A DNA stretch of 64,000 nt from Tilletia caries (taxonomy: Eukaryota; Basidiomycota; Exobasidiomycetes; Tilletiales; Tilletiaceae), in assembly GCA_032718865.1 (NCBI GenBank), contig JALUTQ010000037.1, positions 1,386,001 through 1,450,000 on the forward strand, given 5' to 3'. The notes beneath the pieces were generated by a model. That model saw nothing but the letters and a program-made list of their open reading frames with translations, ran no database searches and was not told where the DNA came from. This document shows positions 1 through 10,491 of this stretch, piece by piece. Made by a program: the position numbers and the translations under genes. Positions within the stretch are counted from its first letter, which is position 1, and each line of letters opens with the position of its first letter.

Positions 1-677
1 TTCCTCCTCCTCCTCTTTTTCAATGATGTTTTTCTCTCTTTCCAACCTCTTCACTAGACGGACTTGGTCTCTTCTCTCTTCGTTTGCCTTCTCTTCCTTT
101 TTCTTCGAGTATCCTTCCTTTTTTTCTTCCTTCCCTCTCTTCTTCAAAACGAAAGCAACGATCCCCAAACACGAGTGAGTCTCTCCTCAAAGGCCAGTTG
201 AGGTGGCCGTCTACTACTGACCACAACGTCGGCGATCTGTCTGATACTCTGACACTGCTTGTTTGGCATATTGCTGACAGCTGAATTCCCTTCTGACCTT
301 TCTTTCCTCCTTCTCCGGGCTGACGATTTTCCCCGTTTCTTCTCCTTCACTTCTGATATATGTTCCCTCCCTTCTTGCGCTCCTACTCATCAGCCTCACA
401 TACCTCCCAGCCGTACGAAAGGTCGCAAGCGAACTTCTGCAAGGGTCTTCAGGCTAGAAGCTGAACAGGCGAACACGGAACAACGATAGTTGCTGCAATC
501 ATTCGATTGCCTGCGTGGTCAATACTTACTCCATTCTCATCTCGGACGGACGAGACCTGCAGCATACATATTGGCACCTTCGTTCCGCACGCTCACACTG
601 CGCTCCGGGGGCGGTCTGAACGTTGCGACCGCCTCAGACGCTCGGACGCTTGGAACATTGGACGATGGGATGAAGGG
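1..677. other. Intergenic, pyrimidine-rich upstream region
   Basis: No supported gene. The plus strand is strongly C/T-rich (TTCCTCCTCC-like runs), typical of fungal promoter or leader DNA, and leads to the TATA box of the secreted-protein gene. Short open frames here are low-complexity and have no family resemblance. Confidence 0.5.
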
Positions 678-685
678 TATATATA
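678..685 (+). promoter_or_regulatory. TATA box of the small secreted-protein gene
   Basis: TATATATA stands about 146 bp upstream of the ATG at 831, followed by C/T-rich leader DNA. Spacing leaves a leader of roughly 100-115 nt if transcription starts 30-40 bp downstream. Inferred from sequence only. Confidence 0.5.
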
Positions 686-830
686 CCGGTGCTGCCTATA
701 CTCGTACTGATCCCAAACCCTTCTCACTCATCCTCTCCCACCCTTTTCCCACTTTTTCTTTACGAACAGCTCGCCGTGCTGCGCACCCCTACTCTACTGT
801 TCACAACATTCGCCATCAGTCTTCTACACA

Positions 831-1492
831 ATGAAGTTCTACCCTCGCCTTCTCCAAGTCCTCCCCTTCCTCTTGCTTGCCACACTGGCCAATTCTGCGC
901 CTCTGTCCGAGCCGGGTTGTCCCTCCTGTCCGACTCCGTCCCCGCCGTCCGTGGTGAGTATACACCGGTTGATCTACTCGGTATTCGCGTGCCCTCGATT
1001 TGGCCATACTCATTTATATGTTGCTTCCTGATGTGGCAGCTTGCAACCCGCGCACCACCAGGAGTCCCAGTTGTCCTGCCCGAAGCCGAAATTTGGAGCG
1101 AGATATACAGTGAGTCCTCGCATCATTCCAGCAGGAAAACACAACCTTCTCAACAGCGACAACTGACTTTGGCTCTGACCGCCCTTCCCCCCTTCCCCTC
1201 TCCCTTCCTCTCTCCCTCCCTCTCTCCCTCCCTCTGTGCTTTCTTCTTCTTCCTTTTTGGGCGCGGAGCAGACAGTCACCTGAACACTTGGATGCGACTC
1301 GTGGCGGAACAGCGACGACTCGGGTTCTTTCACGTATCACAACTGGAACATCTGCCACCTTCCGGAAGGCAGCGAATTTTGGAGCTGCAAGCCGAGGCGA
1401 AGCACGCTGCTGATGGCATGCAACACGCCCAGTTGCAGGTGGAGAAGTACATCCAGTTGCATCATCTGACCAGGCTCTCCAAACTTCAATGA
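831..1492 (+). CDS. Small putative secreted protein, 3 exons
   Basis: Model: exons 831-953, 1040-1109 and 1272-1492, joined by GTGAGT...CAG and GTGAGT...CAG introns that keep the frame; 137 aa. The N-terminus is a classic signal peptide: Lys/Arg near the start, then a Leu-rich core (residues about 8-18) and an Ala-Asn-Ser-Ala cleavage region near residue 22. After it comes a short Pro/Ser segment with two Cys, then a helical, charged C-terminal half. No known domain was recognised. Length, signal peptide and lack of a family make it effector-like, but few cysteines remain, so this is only a suggestion. It has a clear TATA box and runs convergent to the SDR gene, with 259 bp between the two ends. 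Confidence 0.6.
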
Positions 1493-1751
1493 GGCGCACG
1501 GATTCTTCGAATGAGGTGCGATCAACTGCACCCTAGCGGATCGTCTTCACGTCTCGGCCTCAGTCGCTCAAAATTGTCGTTGGACGGAAACGGTGTTTGA
1601 TGCGGCCACCGCACATGTGTTTCGGTTCCTGGCGATGTGGCTGCGAGGGGAATGTGGCAAACTGCATCGCTACTGTCTCTGTATGAATCACGTCTGTGTC
1701 GACAAAATGTCCTGTTTCATTTTGAGTGTGCCATCATGTATCGTTCGTACA

Positions 1752-2657
1752 TCACAGGGTCATGCCGCCATTGACGCGCAGAACCTGTCCATTGACCCAC
1801 TTGGACAAGGGAGAAGCCAGGTAAAGCGCCGGGCCCACAATGTCATCCACCTCTCCGATGCGGTTCCGTGGAGTCAAACCCTTGATACGGTCGATGAGCT
1901 CCTGAGTCTTGCCAGTTCGGAAGAGCTCGGTGTCAACGGGCCCGGGGGCAATCGCGTTCACTGTGATACGACGTTCGGCGCCGGTGATGCTTGGGTCGCG
2001 TGCGAGAACGCGAAGAGTTTGTTCGAGGCATCCCTTTGAGGCGACATATGGCAGGTAGCCGGGGCCAATGGCCGCGGGGTGGGCACAGAGTGAGGTCGAA
2101 AAGAAGATGATTCGACCGTCGGCACGGATGCTGGGAAGCAGAGCTTGGACGAGGAAGACGGGGCCTGCAATCATAGTATAAGTATCAGCAAAAAGGACGC
2201 TTGTATTTGGGGGAGGAGCGAATGTCAAGTGCTTCGGAAAACGAAGGAAAGGCGGAAGACAGCAGGAGGGGAGGAGCGAGCACGTACCCGTGATGTTTGT
2301 GTTCATGTGCTTATCCCAACTCTCCTGCGTAAGATGGCTGATGTCCTTCATCTCAGAGAAGCCGGACGTAAGGACAAGGATGTCCAACACCCCACCCGTC
2401 TTGGCAAGGATGTCCTTCGCGATCGACTGCGCCCCCACGGCGGAGGAAAGGTCGCCACCAACGACGTCCACACTAGCCGAGGGGACCTCCTTCTTGATCG
2501 ACTCCGCCACTTCGAGCGCAGCGTCTTTGCGGGACGCGTAGCCCAGCAGGACGGACCCACCTTGGGCGGCGAGACCTTTGGCGATTTCGGCACCGATGCC
2601 ACGCGAGCCGCCCGCGACGAAGATCTGCTTGCCTTGGAGGGAGAGTGTGGCGGCCAT
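1752..2657 (-). CDS. Short-chain dehydrogenase/reductase (SDR), 2 exons
   Basis: Exons 2657-2288 and 2164-1752 (minus strand), one 122-nt intron; 260 aa, the normal length of a classical SDR. The cofactor motif AGGSRGIG is at residues 15-22, an Asn-rich NxNxTG turn ends exon 1, and the catalytic Tyr163-x3-Lys167 (YVASK) follows Ser146/Ser148. The late PG motif (APGPVDT) is present. These show an NAD(P)(H)-dependent oxidoreductase, probably cytosolic, of the 3-oxoacyl-ACP-reductase-like/multisubstrate type; the substrate cannot be told from sequence. The residue after the second beta strand is Ser-Arg (ASRKD), which usually suits NADPH. The intron happens to lack in-frame stops. A TATA box lies 157 bp upstream. 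Confidence 0.88.
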   Translation of the reverse strand: MAATLSLQGKQIFVAGGSRGIGAEIAKGLAAQGGSVLLGYASRKDAALEVAESIKKEVPSASVDVVGGDLSSAVGAQSIAKDILAKTGGVLDILVLTSGFSEMKDISHLTQESWDKHMNTNITGTCSLLPSCCLPPFLRFPKHLTFAPPPNTSVLFADTYTMIAGPVFLVQALLPSIRADGRIIFFSTSLCAHPAAIGPGYLPYVASKGCLEQTLRVLARDPSITGAERRITVNAIAPGPVDTELFRTGKTQELIDRIKGLTPRNRIGEVDDIVGPALYLASPLSKWVNGQVLRVNGGMTL

Positions 2658-2813
2658 GATTGATTTGTTACGATTTGAAGGTAGGGGAAGAAGCTGTGGC
2701 TGCGGACGCGAGGGGACAGTGAGAGATGGAGAAGAGGCGGAGTTGGAGTTGGAAAAGAGGAAGAATGGTTATGTAGGGAAGAAGGGGAGAAGCTTGTCAG
2801 CAAAAGGGCCTTC

Positions 2814-2821
2814 CTTATATA
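2814..2821 (-). promoter_or_regulatory. TATA box of the SDR gene
   Basis: On the minus strand the sequence reads GGTATATAAGG, about 157 bp before the SDR start codon at 2657, preceded by a GC-rich (CCCGCCC) block that may hold activator sites. Confidence 0.5.
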
Positions 2822-2823
2822 CC

Positions 2824-3671
2824 TTCGCCCGCCCCCGCCCGCGCCCCCCGCCTCCGCGTCCAGGCGGAGCGTGCGTCAGACGATAAGGCGATGAGGCGAT
2901 GAGGTTAGGCAGCATGGTTGACGATTGTGAAAGTTTCGGACTTCGGACATCAATAACGCATCTTCTGCGATGCAAACCTTGGACTGGACTAGGGCGCAAT
3001 GACCGAAGCCCCTGCGCATGCACGATGATCGATGATCGGTGAGCGAGAGGCGCGGGATCGACCTCGTGGTTAAGCAGGCAGAGGGTTGCAGTCAGTGGTG
3101 GCCAGTGCTGGAGGTTGTGCACGAGGACTGACTACTGACTGACTGAGAATCGCCTGGGGCAAGAAAGGGAAACGTGTGCCGCCGCTTCGCTGATACGCCC
3201 GCTGATACGAAGTCTCGGACATTGCAGATGCTTCAGATGAAGGAAGTGCACAGGGCAGGTGTCCAAGGCAGCAAGGAAGGGGAAGGGGAAGGGGAAGGGG
3301 AAGGGGAAGGGGAAGGGGGAAGGCAAAAACGGGTCATGTATTGGGTGATGGCCGATGGCTGTTCATCAAGCTGAAACGCGAAAATGGCTAAGGCTACTTA
3401 TAGGACAAGGTGGTAGGTGGTCCAGGGGAGGAAATTGGGGAAAAGTTGTGCAAGGTATAGAAAAGGCTCGCCTCTGCTGCGCCCAGCGAATCAGCGAGGG
3501 CTGGCAGAGGTCGGGCAGAAGGAAGGTCGGCTCCCCTCCGACAGAGGATCAAAGATCGGAAATGGGGGAGAAATCGTCGAATGGGGTTTGGTTGTCGCCT
3601 TAGGGGTGACAGAGAGTCCGGCAGGATCGACGGAGAGGGACGAGCCAGAAGTTGGGATGCGTTGGTAGTTA
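2824..3671. other. Intergenic region between SDR promoter and 3' end of the HHCC gene
   Basis: No gene supported. It carries the upstream part of the SDR promoter, a GGGGAA tandem tract and the likely 3' UTR of the minus-strand gene ending at 3672. Confidence 0.4.
3275..3323 (+). repeat. GGGGAA microsatellite
   Basis: About eight copies of a 6-bp GGGGAA unit in tandem. The unit is in frame (Gly-Glu) on the plus strand, but no gene model uses it. Confidence 0.85.
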
Positions 3672-4313
3672 TCATCGGTAATTTGACGCGCTGAGGGTCG
3701 TATTAGCATCCACCTCCGAGGAAGCAAGGTCCTCATCGCCCAACAGCAGATCCGCCGTCGAATCACTTCCCTCCCGCCAGAAATCAGGTCGACCCGACTG
3801 AGCCGCGTTAGGGAAGTCCGAGTCGAGCTGCGCCATGATCGTGCTCCAATCCACCCCGGCCGCGGAAAGGCCGCCGTCAGGAGGGGCAGGCGCCAGAACT
3901 CCCGGTGCTGTCTGAGGTGTAGAGGCGTTATTGTGACTGCCCAGGGCCAGCGCGGTGAGTCGTTGCTGAAGGAAGTCGGCCGCGGGAGCACCGCCATTCC
4001 CAGCCGAACCAGGAGATAACAACGATCCCGCCAATCCCTCTCCCACCACTCCACATTGCGGTCCGCCTCCTCCGCCGCCGCCGCCGCCGCCAGGCCCAGG
4101 GTACGGTAGCTGGGGAGATCGCAGGAAGGAGTACTGCGAAGGCGTCAAGGCTCCGCTGCTTGTGTCCGGCCGCGAGCTCAGCCCGTTATTGTCAAAGCCT
4201 GCCGTCAAGGTCGACAGGTTGAAGTCCGGCGCGACGTACGTGCTCTGCGCCTGGGCATTCAGCAGAGATGCTGCGAAGTTGGCTTCCGACCCCTGCCCAT
4301 GCTGATGTTGGTA

Positions 4314-4352
<39 letters not shown>

Positions 4353-6144
4353 TTGCTGCTGCTGTTGATGCTGGTGGTGCAGCTCGGAGAAGGACGACGC
4401 CGAGGTCAATGTTCCCACTTGCAACTCCTGAAGAGAGGGAGGCGACGTCAAGGTTCCAGCTTGCAGCTCCGCAAGTGACGGTGGCGACGTCAACGTCCCC
4501 GGTGCTTTGTAGTGGAACGGATTCGGGTGGAAGTGGCCCGCAGAATGGTGGTGGAAGTGCATCCCAGGTGCGATGGCCTGGTGGTTCATTTGCCACTGTT
4601 CCGCGGATTGCAGGACCAGAGGTGCAGACGAAGGAGGCGATGAGGGCGCCACAGACTCGCTGCTGCCTTCGACGTCGCCATCGAAGGAGTCGGGGAACGG
4701 AGCATCTCGATTTCGCTTGAAGTTACACGTCGGACACATCTTGATAAACGCTTGAACAAGCTCCTTCGGCACACTGGAAGGTGCGCGGATCGTACTGTCA
4801 GCCCTCCTGTCTTGCTTCTGTTCTCGAACAGATGGGTATGTACTCACTTTGCGAAGTATTTGCGCAAGAAGGCATGGGTTTTGTCGCGTCCTCCATGCCC
4901 GGTTCGTTTGTGACTGTTGTCAAAACGATAGGCAAATTGCGAGTTGTCAGCGACACAGCTTCAAGAGAAAAAGGCAGTACATAAAGGGATGCTCACCAGA
5001 AGACCAGAACCCCGTACAGCTGGGCAGGCGGCGCAGCCGGTCTTCCGTCCGCAATGGAGATGATCGAGTATCCGCCAGGACAAGTAGTGGCCACCAGCGC
5101 TGAGCGCTCCAACACGGTCTGCTTGTCAAGTTGTCCCAGCATCCCGGCGTGATGCGGAGAGATGCCAGGCCCTAAGCGGAATGTTCTGATGCACCATCTT
5201 TTGAACGCTTCGCGCTCCCGCTCTCCCTTGGAGGTATCCTCCTCGAGACCCAATTGACGAATGGCATCCTCACGACCGTCGGCCCGACAGAGCAGATACC
5301 AAGCCACGGCGTCGTACATGGCAGGAGTGACGAGACTCTTATCGCGCCGGAAGGAGATCTTGGTCAGATAGGCCATGTGGACCGAGCGGAAGGCGGTCCG
5401 AGAGGGGAAACCTTCGACCGACAGCGCTCGGTTGGCGGTGAGCTTGTTGGTCATGCTGAAGTCGGACTGTGCGGATTGGGATGACGAGTTGCGCACGAGG
5501 GGTTCGGACGACGGTCCTGCGATGACGCTGCCGCTGTCTGAGGAGTGTGTGAGTGCGGGCATGGAGGATGCTGCGGACGAACTGGAGAGTTCCTTGGAAT
5601 GATGGCCGGGGCCGCCTCCTACTCCGCCGCCGCCTGGTCCGTGATGAAGAGGCGAAAAGGGCATAGAAGGCAAAGGAGGCGGGATACCGGACATAGGCTG
5701 CATGTTGAGTGCTAGGCCAAGATTAGGGACGGAGACAGAGGAGCGGAGGGAGTGGGTATCAATAAGGAGGCCGTAAGGTGGCGTTATGAGGTCGAGTCCA
5801 AGCTGTTCCATGGTCTGCTTGGATTGCGGATAGCCTCCAGCGGCAGCAGCTGCCGCCGCCGAGCTGGCGAGAAACTCGAAGTCTTCGTGAAGACTGGAAG
5901 TGCTGCGCGCATGGTGCAAGTGCTGCTGTTGTTGGTCCTGCTGCTGCTGTTGCAGCTGTAGTTGGTGTTGCTGCTGCTGTTGTGCAGCCCCCGCGTTCAT
6001 GTAGTGAGCCTGATGCTGGAGACCGGACATCATCCTGTTATGTTCGAGCCAAGGGGTGACGAGATTGTAGCGGCCCTCTTCGTGTTCGATGTCGTGAGCG
6101 GCGAAGGCGAAATACGGGATAGGTATACCGACCGCCTGGGCCAT
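3672..6144 (-). CDS. Large regulator-like protein with integrase-type HHCC zinc module, 3 exons
   Basis: Exons 6144-4997, 4913-4848 and 4773-3672; 771 aa. Splicing across the 66-nt middle exon rebuilds a His-x4-His (384, 389) ... Cys-x2-Cys (418, 421) module with the TGHGGRDKT core, the integrase H2C2-type zinc-binding domain seen in retroelement integrases and in domesticated proteins such as KRBA2. It is preceded by a conserved-looking block around residues 275-380 (starting near TKISFRRDK, with a VTPAMYDAVAWYL stretch). Both flanks are low complexity: poly-Gln and Ser/Gly/Pro in the N-terminal half, poly-Gln and Gly in the C-terminal third. No reverse transcriptase, DDE core or terminal repeats are nearby, so it looks like a host gene, probably a nuclear DNA-binding or chromatin protein. 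I chose the Met at 6144 because upstream codons are a purine-rich repeat; a start at 6306 is possible. Confidence 0.72.
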
Positions 6145-7402
6145 GAAAGAGGATGGAGGGAGGTAGGAAGGATGGAGGGAGGGAGGTAGAATGAAAAGAT
6201 CCCAACCCAGTTGGGAGGATGGAGGGCGGAGGGCGAAGGAGAGGAAGGGGAAGGGGAGGAAGGAGGGAGGGACAGAATTAGTCGGAAGGGGAGTTAGAAG
6301 GGTCAACCAACGTCACTTGTGCTCCGCGAGTATTTTGTCCGCCTTCTGGATCATTGTGAGACAAGACGAAGCCGAAAGTAAACATCGGGAGAAGGACGGC
6401 ATTGATCAGTAGTATCTACGCAGTACGCTCGATGCTAAGGTCTACTTGGCCAGGTAAGCGTCAGACAGACCGTGGCCGCAGTGGGCAGTACAGTAGCTGT
6501 GTCGACTGATCGCCTTATGAAAAGCTGTTGCTGCAAAGATAGCTCAGCTGAAGGAAGGAACGGGGACAGAACAAAGAAAATGGGTTGGAAAAAGGTGAGC
6601 CAGTTAGCCAACTATAATTGTCCGCATTGGGCTGCGGGAACCGTCAGGCAAGGTCGAGCAAGGGTGTGGCAGTGGACCGTTCCAAGATCTGAGGCAGGCA
6701 CACCACACGAAAAGGCAGAATGCAAGGCTGGTGTGAATCATGGTCCGCAGTCGGAACAGACGGTTGAAGAGGCCCAGCAAGGTGCGGTGGCGCAACACTA
6801 CCCAGTACATGCGCACCCACTCACCGCTTCCGCGCATGCATGAGCGAGAGTGGAGTCCAAGCAAGGCTGGACGGATAGACGTCTGCGGCCTGCCTACTAC
6901 TGCTCGACGGCTCCGACCGTTGGCCATCTATCTTGACCTTGGGGACCGTTGCGATGTCTTGACTCTCCCTTGTGCCAACTGCTGCGAAACCGTCAGCAAA
7001 CAAGACGGCCAGGCAGGAAAGATCCGATGGTTGCCGATACAAAACATCGAAGTCGCGTCGCCGCACGCTTGCTTTGCACCGGCGAACACGGTCGCGACTC
7101 GCGCGGATGCGGCCCTGGAGTTCGTTACCTTTCGTTGCATGCCGCGGTCGTGACTGGACAAAGTATGCATGGCGCGAGGTGAGAGGTGAGTGAAGCGGTA
7201 TATGTCGGGAAACCCGGTCCGCTGGCCCGCTGACCCGAGAAGTCGATGGAAAGTGCGTCATCGATTTTCTCACCTTCGCCTCATCGCGTCCTCGCCTTCG
7301 CCAACTCGTGTGGGAGCTCAGCATCAACGGATCCCCTTCGAATTCCTCTGGTCCTAATAATTCCAAGCATCCCTCGCCCTCGCCCTCCGCATCCTATACA
7401 AC
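6145..7402. other. Divergent intergenic region
   Basis: About 1.26 kb between the minus-strand HHCC gene and the plus-strand membrane-protein gene. I see no supported gene on either strand; open frames are antisense shadows without family resemblance. It presumably holds both promoters. Confidence 0.4.
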
Positions 7403-8207
7403 ATGGCCTCGCTGCTCGACAAAGCCAAGACCTCCGTGTCCTCCGTGTCCCGGACAAACGGGAACCCGGACGAGGAGCGCGCATACTACGTCGGTCGCTG
7501 GGCCGTACAGGGCACCCAGGCCGGATGTCTCGCCGCCACTCCGCTCTACTTCCTCAACAGCGTCCGCGGCGGAGGATTCTCTCTGCGCGGCCTTGCACGG
7601 TACAAGTAAGTGGGCCTGGGACGGATGTCCAAGGGGAAAACGAGGTCCGGAAAAATGAAGCTGACGTACCCAATCTTTTTGGTTCTTAAACCCATCTCAG
7701 CTGGCTTGGCCCGCTCGCAGGTGGTCTTGTCGGTGGTGCGGCCGGTCTGGTGCAAGCATCGCAGTCTGACGGTGCCTCCATCACATCCAAGAGTCTCTCC
7801 CTTCGCGCCGACGCCGACCGCGTGCGGAGAGATGACATCCACCTCATTGGCGGCGTTCTCGGAGCGCTCATCGTCCCCGCCATCTTCCGTACGTATTCCC
7901 GCATTCCCTTCCCCTTCTCTTCTCTCTTTCAGCAAGTAACGCTCGCTGACGCAAAATTCGAGGCATGCGGTTTTCCCCTTTAGTGAAACGCGTCGGTCTG
8001 ATCAACGGCGCCCTCGGTGGTATCGGTCTGGGTGGAGCAGCCGGTCTGATCACACACACCTTCCAGAAGTACGGCGGGGCCCAGGGTGTCGCCCAACGCG
8101 GGCAAGAGCTCGTCCAGGAGGGTGAGCAGAAGGCCTCCGAGCTGGCGCGACAGGGCGAGCAGAAGGCTGGCCAGCTGCAGCGCGAGGCGGAGAGGAAGCT
8201 CAGCTAG
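7403..8207 (+). CDS. Small glycine-rich membrane protein, 3 exons
   Basis: Exons 7403-7605, 7701-7888 and 7984-8207; 204 aa. Visible: a hydrophilic N-terminus, then a WAVQGTQAG segment leading into a hydrophobic stretch (residues about 34-50), a second glycine-zipper hydrophobic segment (GGLVGGAAGL, about 74-84), a third around VLGALIVPAIF, and a fourth (GALGGIGLGGAAGL) in exon 3. The tail (about 165-204) is an amphipathic Glu/Gln/Lys-rich helix with a repeated EGEQKA / QGEQKA element. Several GxxxG-rich transmembrane helices with a basic tail suggest an organelle membrane protein, possibly mitochondrial. I do not recognise the family. Splice sites are consensus and the three exons are in one frame. 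Confidence 0.72.
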
Positions 8208-8717
8208 GCCTCAAGTAGGCATCAAGAAGGAACAACGGGATATCTGCCTGAAGCCCCTCCCAAAAAAACAATTGTCTTCATACCTTCTCCCGGCTTCTCT
8301 GCTGCTCAAGTTCCCGTCAATATACACCGGATCGGACGCGATCAAGTTACATCAACCAGGAATGTCCTCGGTACCTCTCCATGTGCCAAGGAAGATTCTC
8401 AAAGTCTTGTGATTTCAGGAAGGATTCGCGGAAGGCGAGGGATGGGGTAATGTACACACGGCCATGTAGGTTTTGAGGATGGGAAGGATATTATGGTTGA
8501 AGAGGACGAGAAGATGGAGAGAGGCTTGAGGCGTTGAGCGTTGAGGCTTGAGGATGGGAAAGTTGGACGATGGGTCGCGATATCCTGCGTGGGCATCGCG
8601 GAATAATAGAGAGCGCAGACAGAGCAAGCTCAGACTGAACAGCCATCACAAGACTAGTCACACATCGAGGGGAATCTGGAGAAAAGTCGAAAAATCGCAA
8701 AACCCAAGGGCTCGCCC
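8208..8717. other. Convergent 3' intergenic region
   Basis: Space between two convergent genes. No coding signal; it should hold both 3' ends and poly(A) sites. Confidence 0.4.
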
Positions 8718-9145
8718 TTAGAAGTCCGAAGAGCTCGCCCACCGAGCAAAGTCCCGAGCCGTCCACGGCGGCAGATCATTCTCCACCGTCCTGCCCGAAT
8801 TCTGTTCCTGTTGTTGTTGAGGTAGAGGGGCGACGAAGCCGACGGTCCGCGTCCGACTCTCGAGACCTTGTCGCAAGACGGTGCGACGGGTGAAAACTTC
8901 GTCGATGCGGTTCGCAGCGTCGAATGGTCCCGCGGGAAGACTTGTCGTCTTGCTCGCCAGTCCGTTGGGCCGGACGGAGAGCGGGTTCCTTCGGGACGAA
9001 GCTAGGGCCTTTCCCTTCTTTTGCTTTTTGGTCTTGTTCGTCGCTGATGTGCCGAGGCCTGAAGCTTCATCGGCAGAGGATCCCTCTGCGTTGCCTTCTT
9101 GAACATCTGCAAGTTCAAGGTCGTCAAATTCGTCATGGTCACTCT

Positions 9146-9185
<40 letters not shown>

Positions 9186-10164
9186 TTCCTCCTCGTCGCT
9201 GCTGCTGCTGCACTCTCGGTCCTCGCGATCGATGATGTCGAATCCAAGCTCCTCGTCCGCATCGAATTGAGCACCCAAGATCGAGTCCGGATCAGGCTTA
9301 AATTCATCATCGTCACCCTTGTCTCCGCCCAGATGGGCAGGCACAATCGATATCGCCGTCACGTCTGCATCCTCATCATCGGCGAATCGAGCTCGGGGCT
9401 GAACAGAGCGCATCGACGCATGACGAGCAAAGCCACTGCTGCTGCTCTCTGTGAGCTCCCAGTGTCGCTGTGGTCGGCTGGCATAGGGCTGGAGCTCGTT
9501 CGCCCGGTGAGGGAAGAACACGGGCGAGTTGGCTCCGTCATGCTCGGTCGAGAGAGCAGTAGGCCGTCGCATGAACGAAGGGGCGGGTGCGGACTGGGTG
9601 CGGGCCCAGGGCATCGCGTTGCTCCGGCCAAAGGGTAGATCTCCGACAGTCGAAGAAGCGACGGATGCTGTTGACGAGGAGGAGGAGAAGTCGAGGCCGG
9701 GGTGCTCGGACGAGGGAGCGGCGGTGCTTGCGAAGCTGCTGGCACGGGTGTGCAGGGGCGTCGAGGAGCAGTATCCCTTTGCGACACCTTACATTCGGAA
9801 AGCGATTGAAAACGTTAGTCAGTTTCTTTTTTCTTTGACTCGTTTGGGGAAGAAAACACCCTTTGTGCTAAGGTTACTCACTGAGACGGACTTGTCGTGC
9901 CCTCTGCTGCAGCTCGACACGCTGCTGTGCAGTAGCCTCGTCCATGACGGCATCACGGTCAAACGCACGGACGTTGGTTGCGGCGGGAATCGCATGGTCG
10001 AGCGCGGCGTTGTGGAAGGTCATGCCCGCGCTGAAGGTGGAAGCGTGGGCGAAGGGCCGTCGGGTGGGGGTGTATGCGCTGCCGCTGCCGCTGCCGCTGC
10101 CGCTACCACTGCCAGCGCTGCTCCCGCTCCCGCCCGTCCTGCCAGTGGTGAGTGTCGAGGACAT
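8718..10164 (-). CDS. Acidic, Ser-rich protein of unknown function, 2 exons
   Basis: Exons 10164-9882 and 9787-8718; 450 aa. The intron (GTGAGT...AAG) restores a frame that is open to the stop at 8718. The N-terminus has a Gly-Ser repeat (about residues 12-28), then a moderately conserved-looking segment (AYTPTRRPF ... AFDRDAVMDEATAQQR). The middle is very acidic with a run of about 15 serines (around residue 300), followed by a Lys-rich KKQKKGK patch that could be a nuclear signal, and a compact C-terminal end with PPWTARDFARWAS. No catalytic domain is visible. It is divergent from the cyclophilin gene, and the shared 327-bp promoter has two ACGCGT boxes, which hints at cell-cycle control. 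A nuclear role is a guess. Confidence 0.65.
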
Positions 10165-10324
10165 TCGTTAGGTGCTCAAGCTGGATTATGTCTGCGGTGG
10201 GTATCGATATGTGCGGAAAGAGAAAGAGGGGAGAGGGTGAGCAGATCACGGGCGAAGGTGGTGTTGGACGACCCCCATGCGGTCCTAGCCCCCATCTGAA
10301 ATCCAAAACACGGAAGCACGTCAG

Positions 10325-10353
10325 ACGCGTAAACGCGCGTTCACGCGACGCGT
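10325..10353. promoter_or_regulatory. Paired ACGCGT (MCB-like) boxes
   Basis: ACGCGT occurs at 10325-10330 and 10348-10353, with further CGCG between them, in the promoter shared by two divergent genes. In fungi ACGCGT is the binding site of MBF (Mbp1/Swi6-type) factors that switch genes on at G1/S. Functional use here is inference. Confidence 0.45.
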
Positions 10354-10491
10354 TTCTCTGTAAAGGCCACGTGGCCACTTCATCGCCCGGAAACTCATCC
10401 CAAATTACCTTCCTCCCACCCTCTGCTTCGAACGTCATTCTGCGCGCTCCTTTTCTCCCTTGCACACTGCTGACTGTACTTCCCTCTGGAT

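Noticed and set aside
6821..7366. 181-codon minus-strand frame upstream of the membrane-protein gene
   Set aside because: Overlaps an equally long plus-strand frame, has no recognisable motif and lies in the promoter region.
9099..9638. Plus-strand frame of 179 codons with poly-Ala
   Set aside because: Antisense shadow of the poly-Ser and acidic region of the 8718-10164 gene, whose splice sites and frame are consistent.
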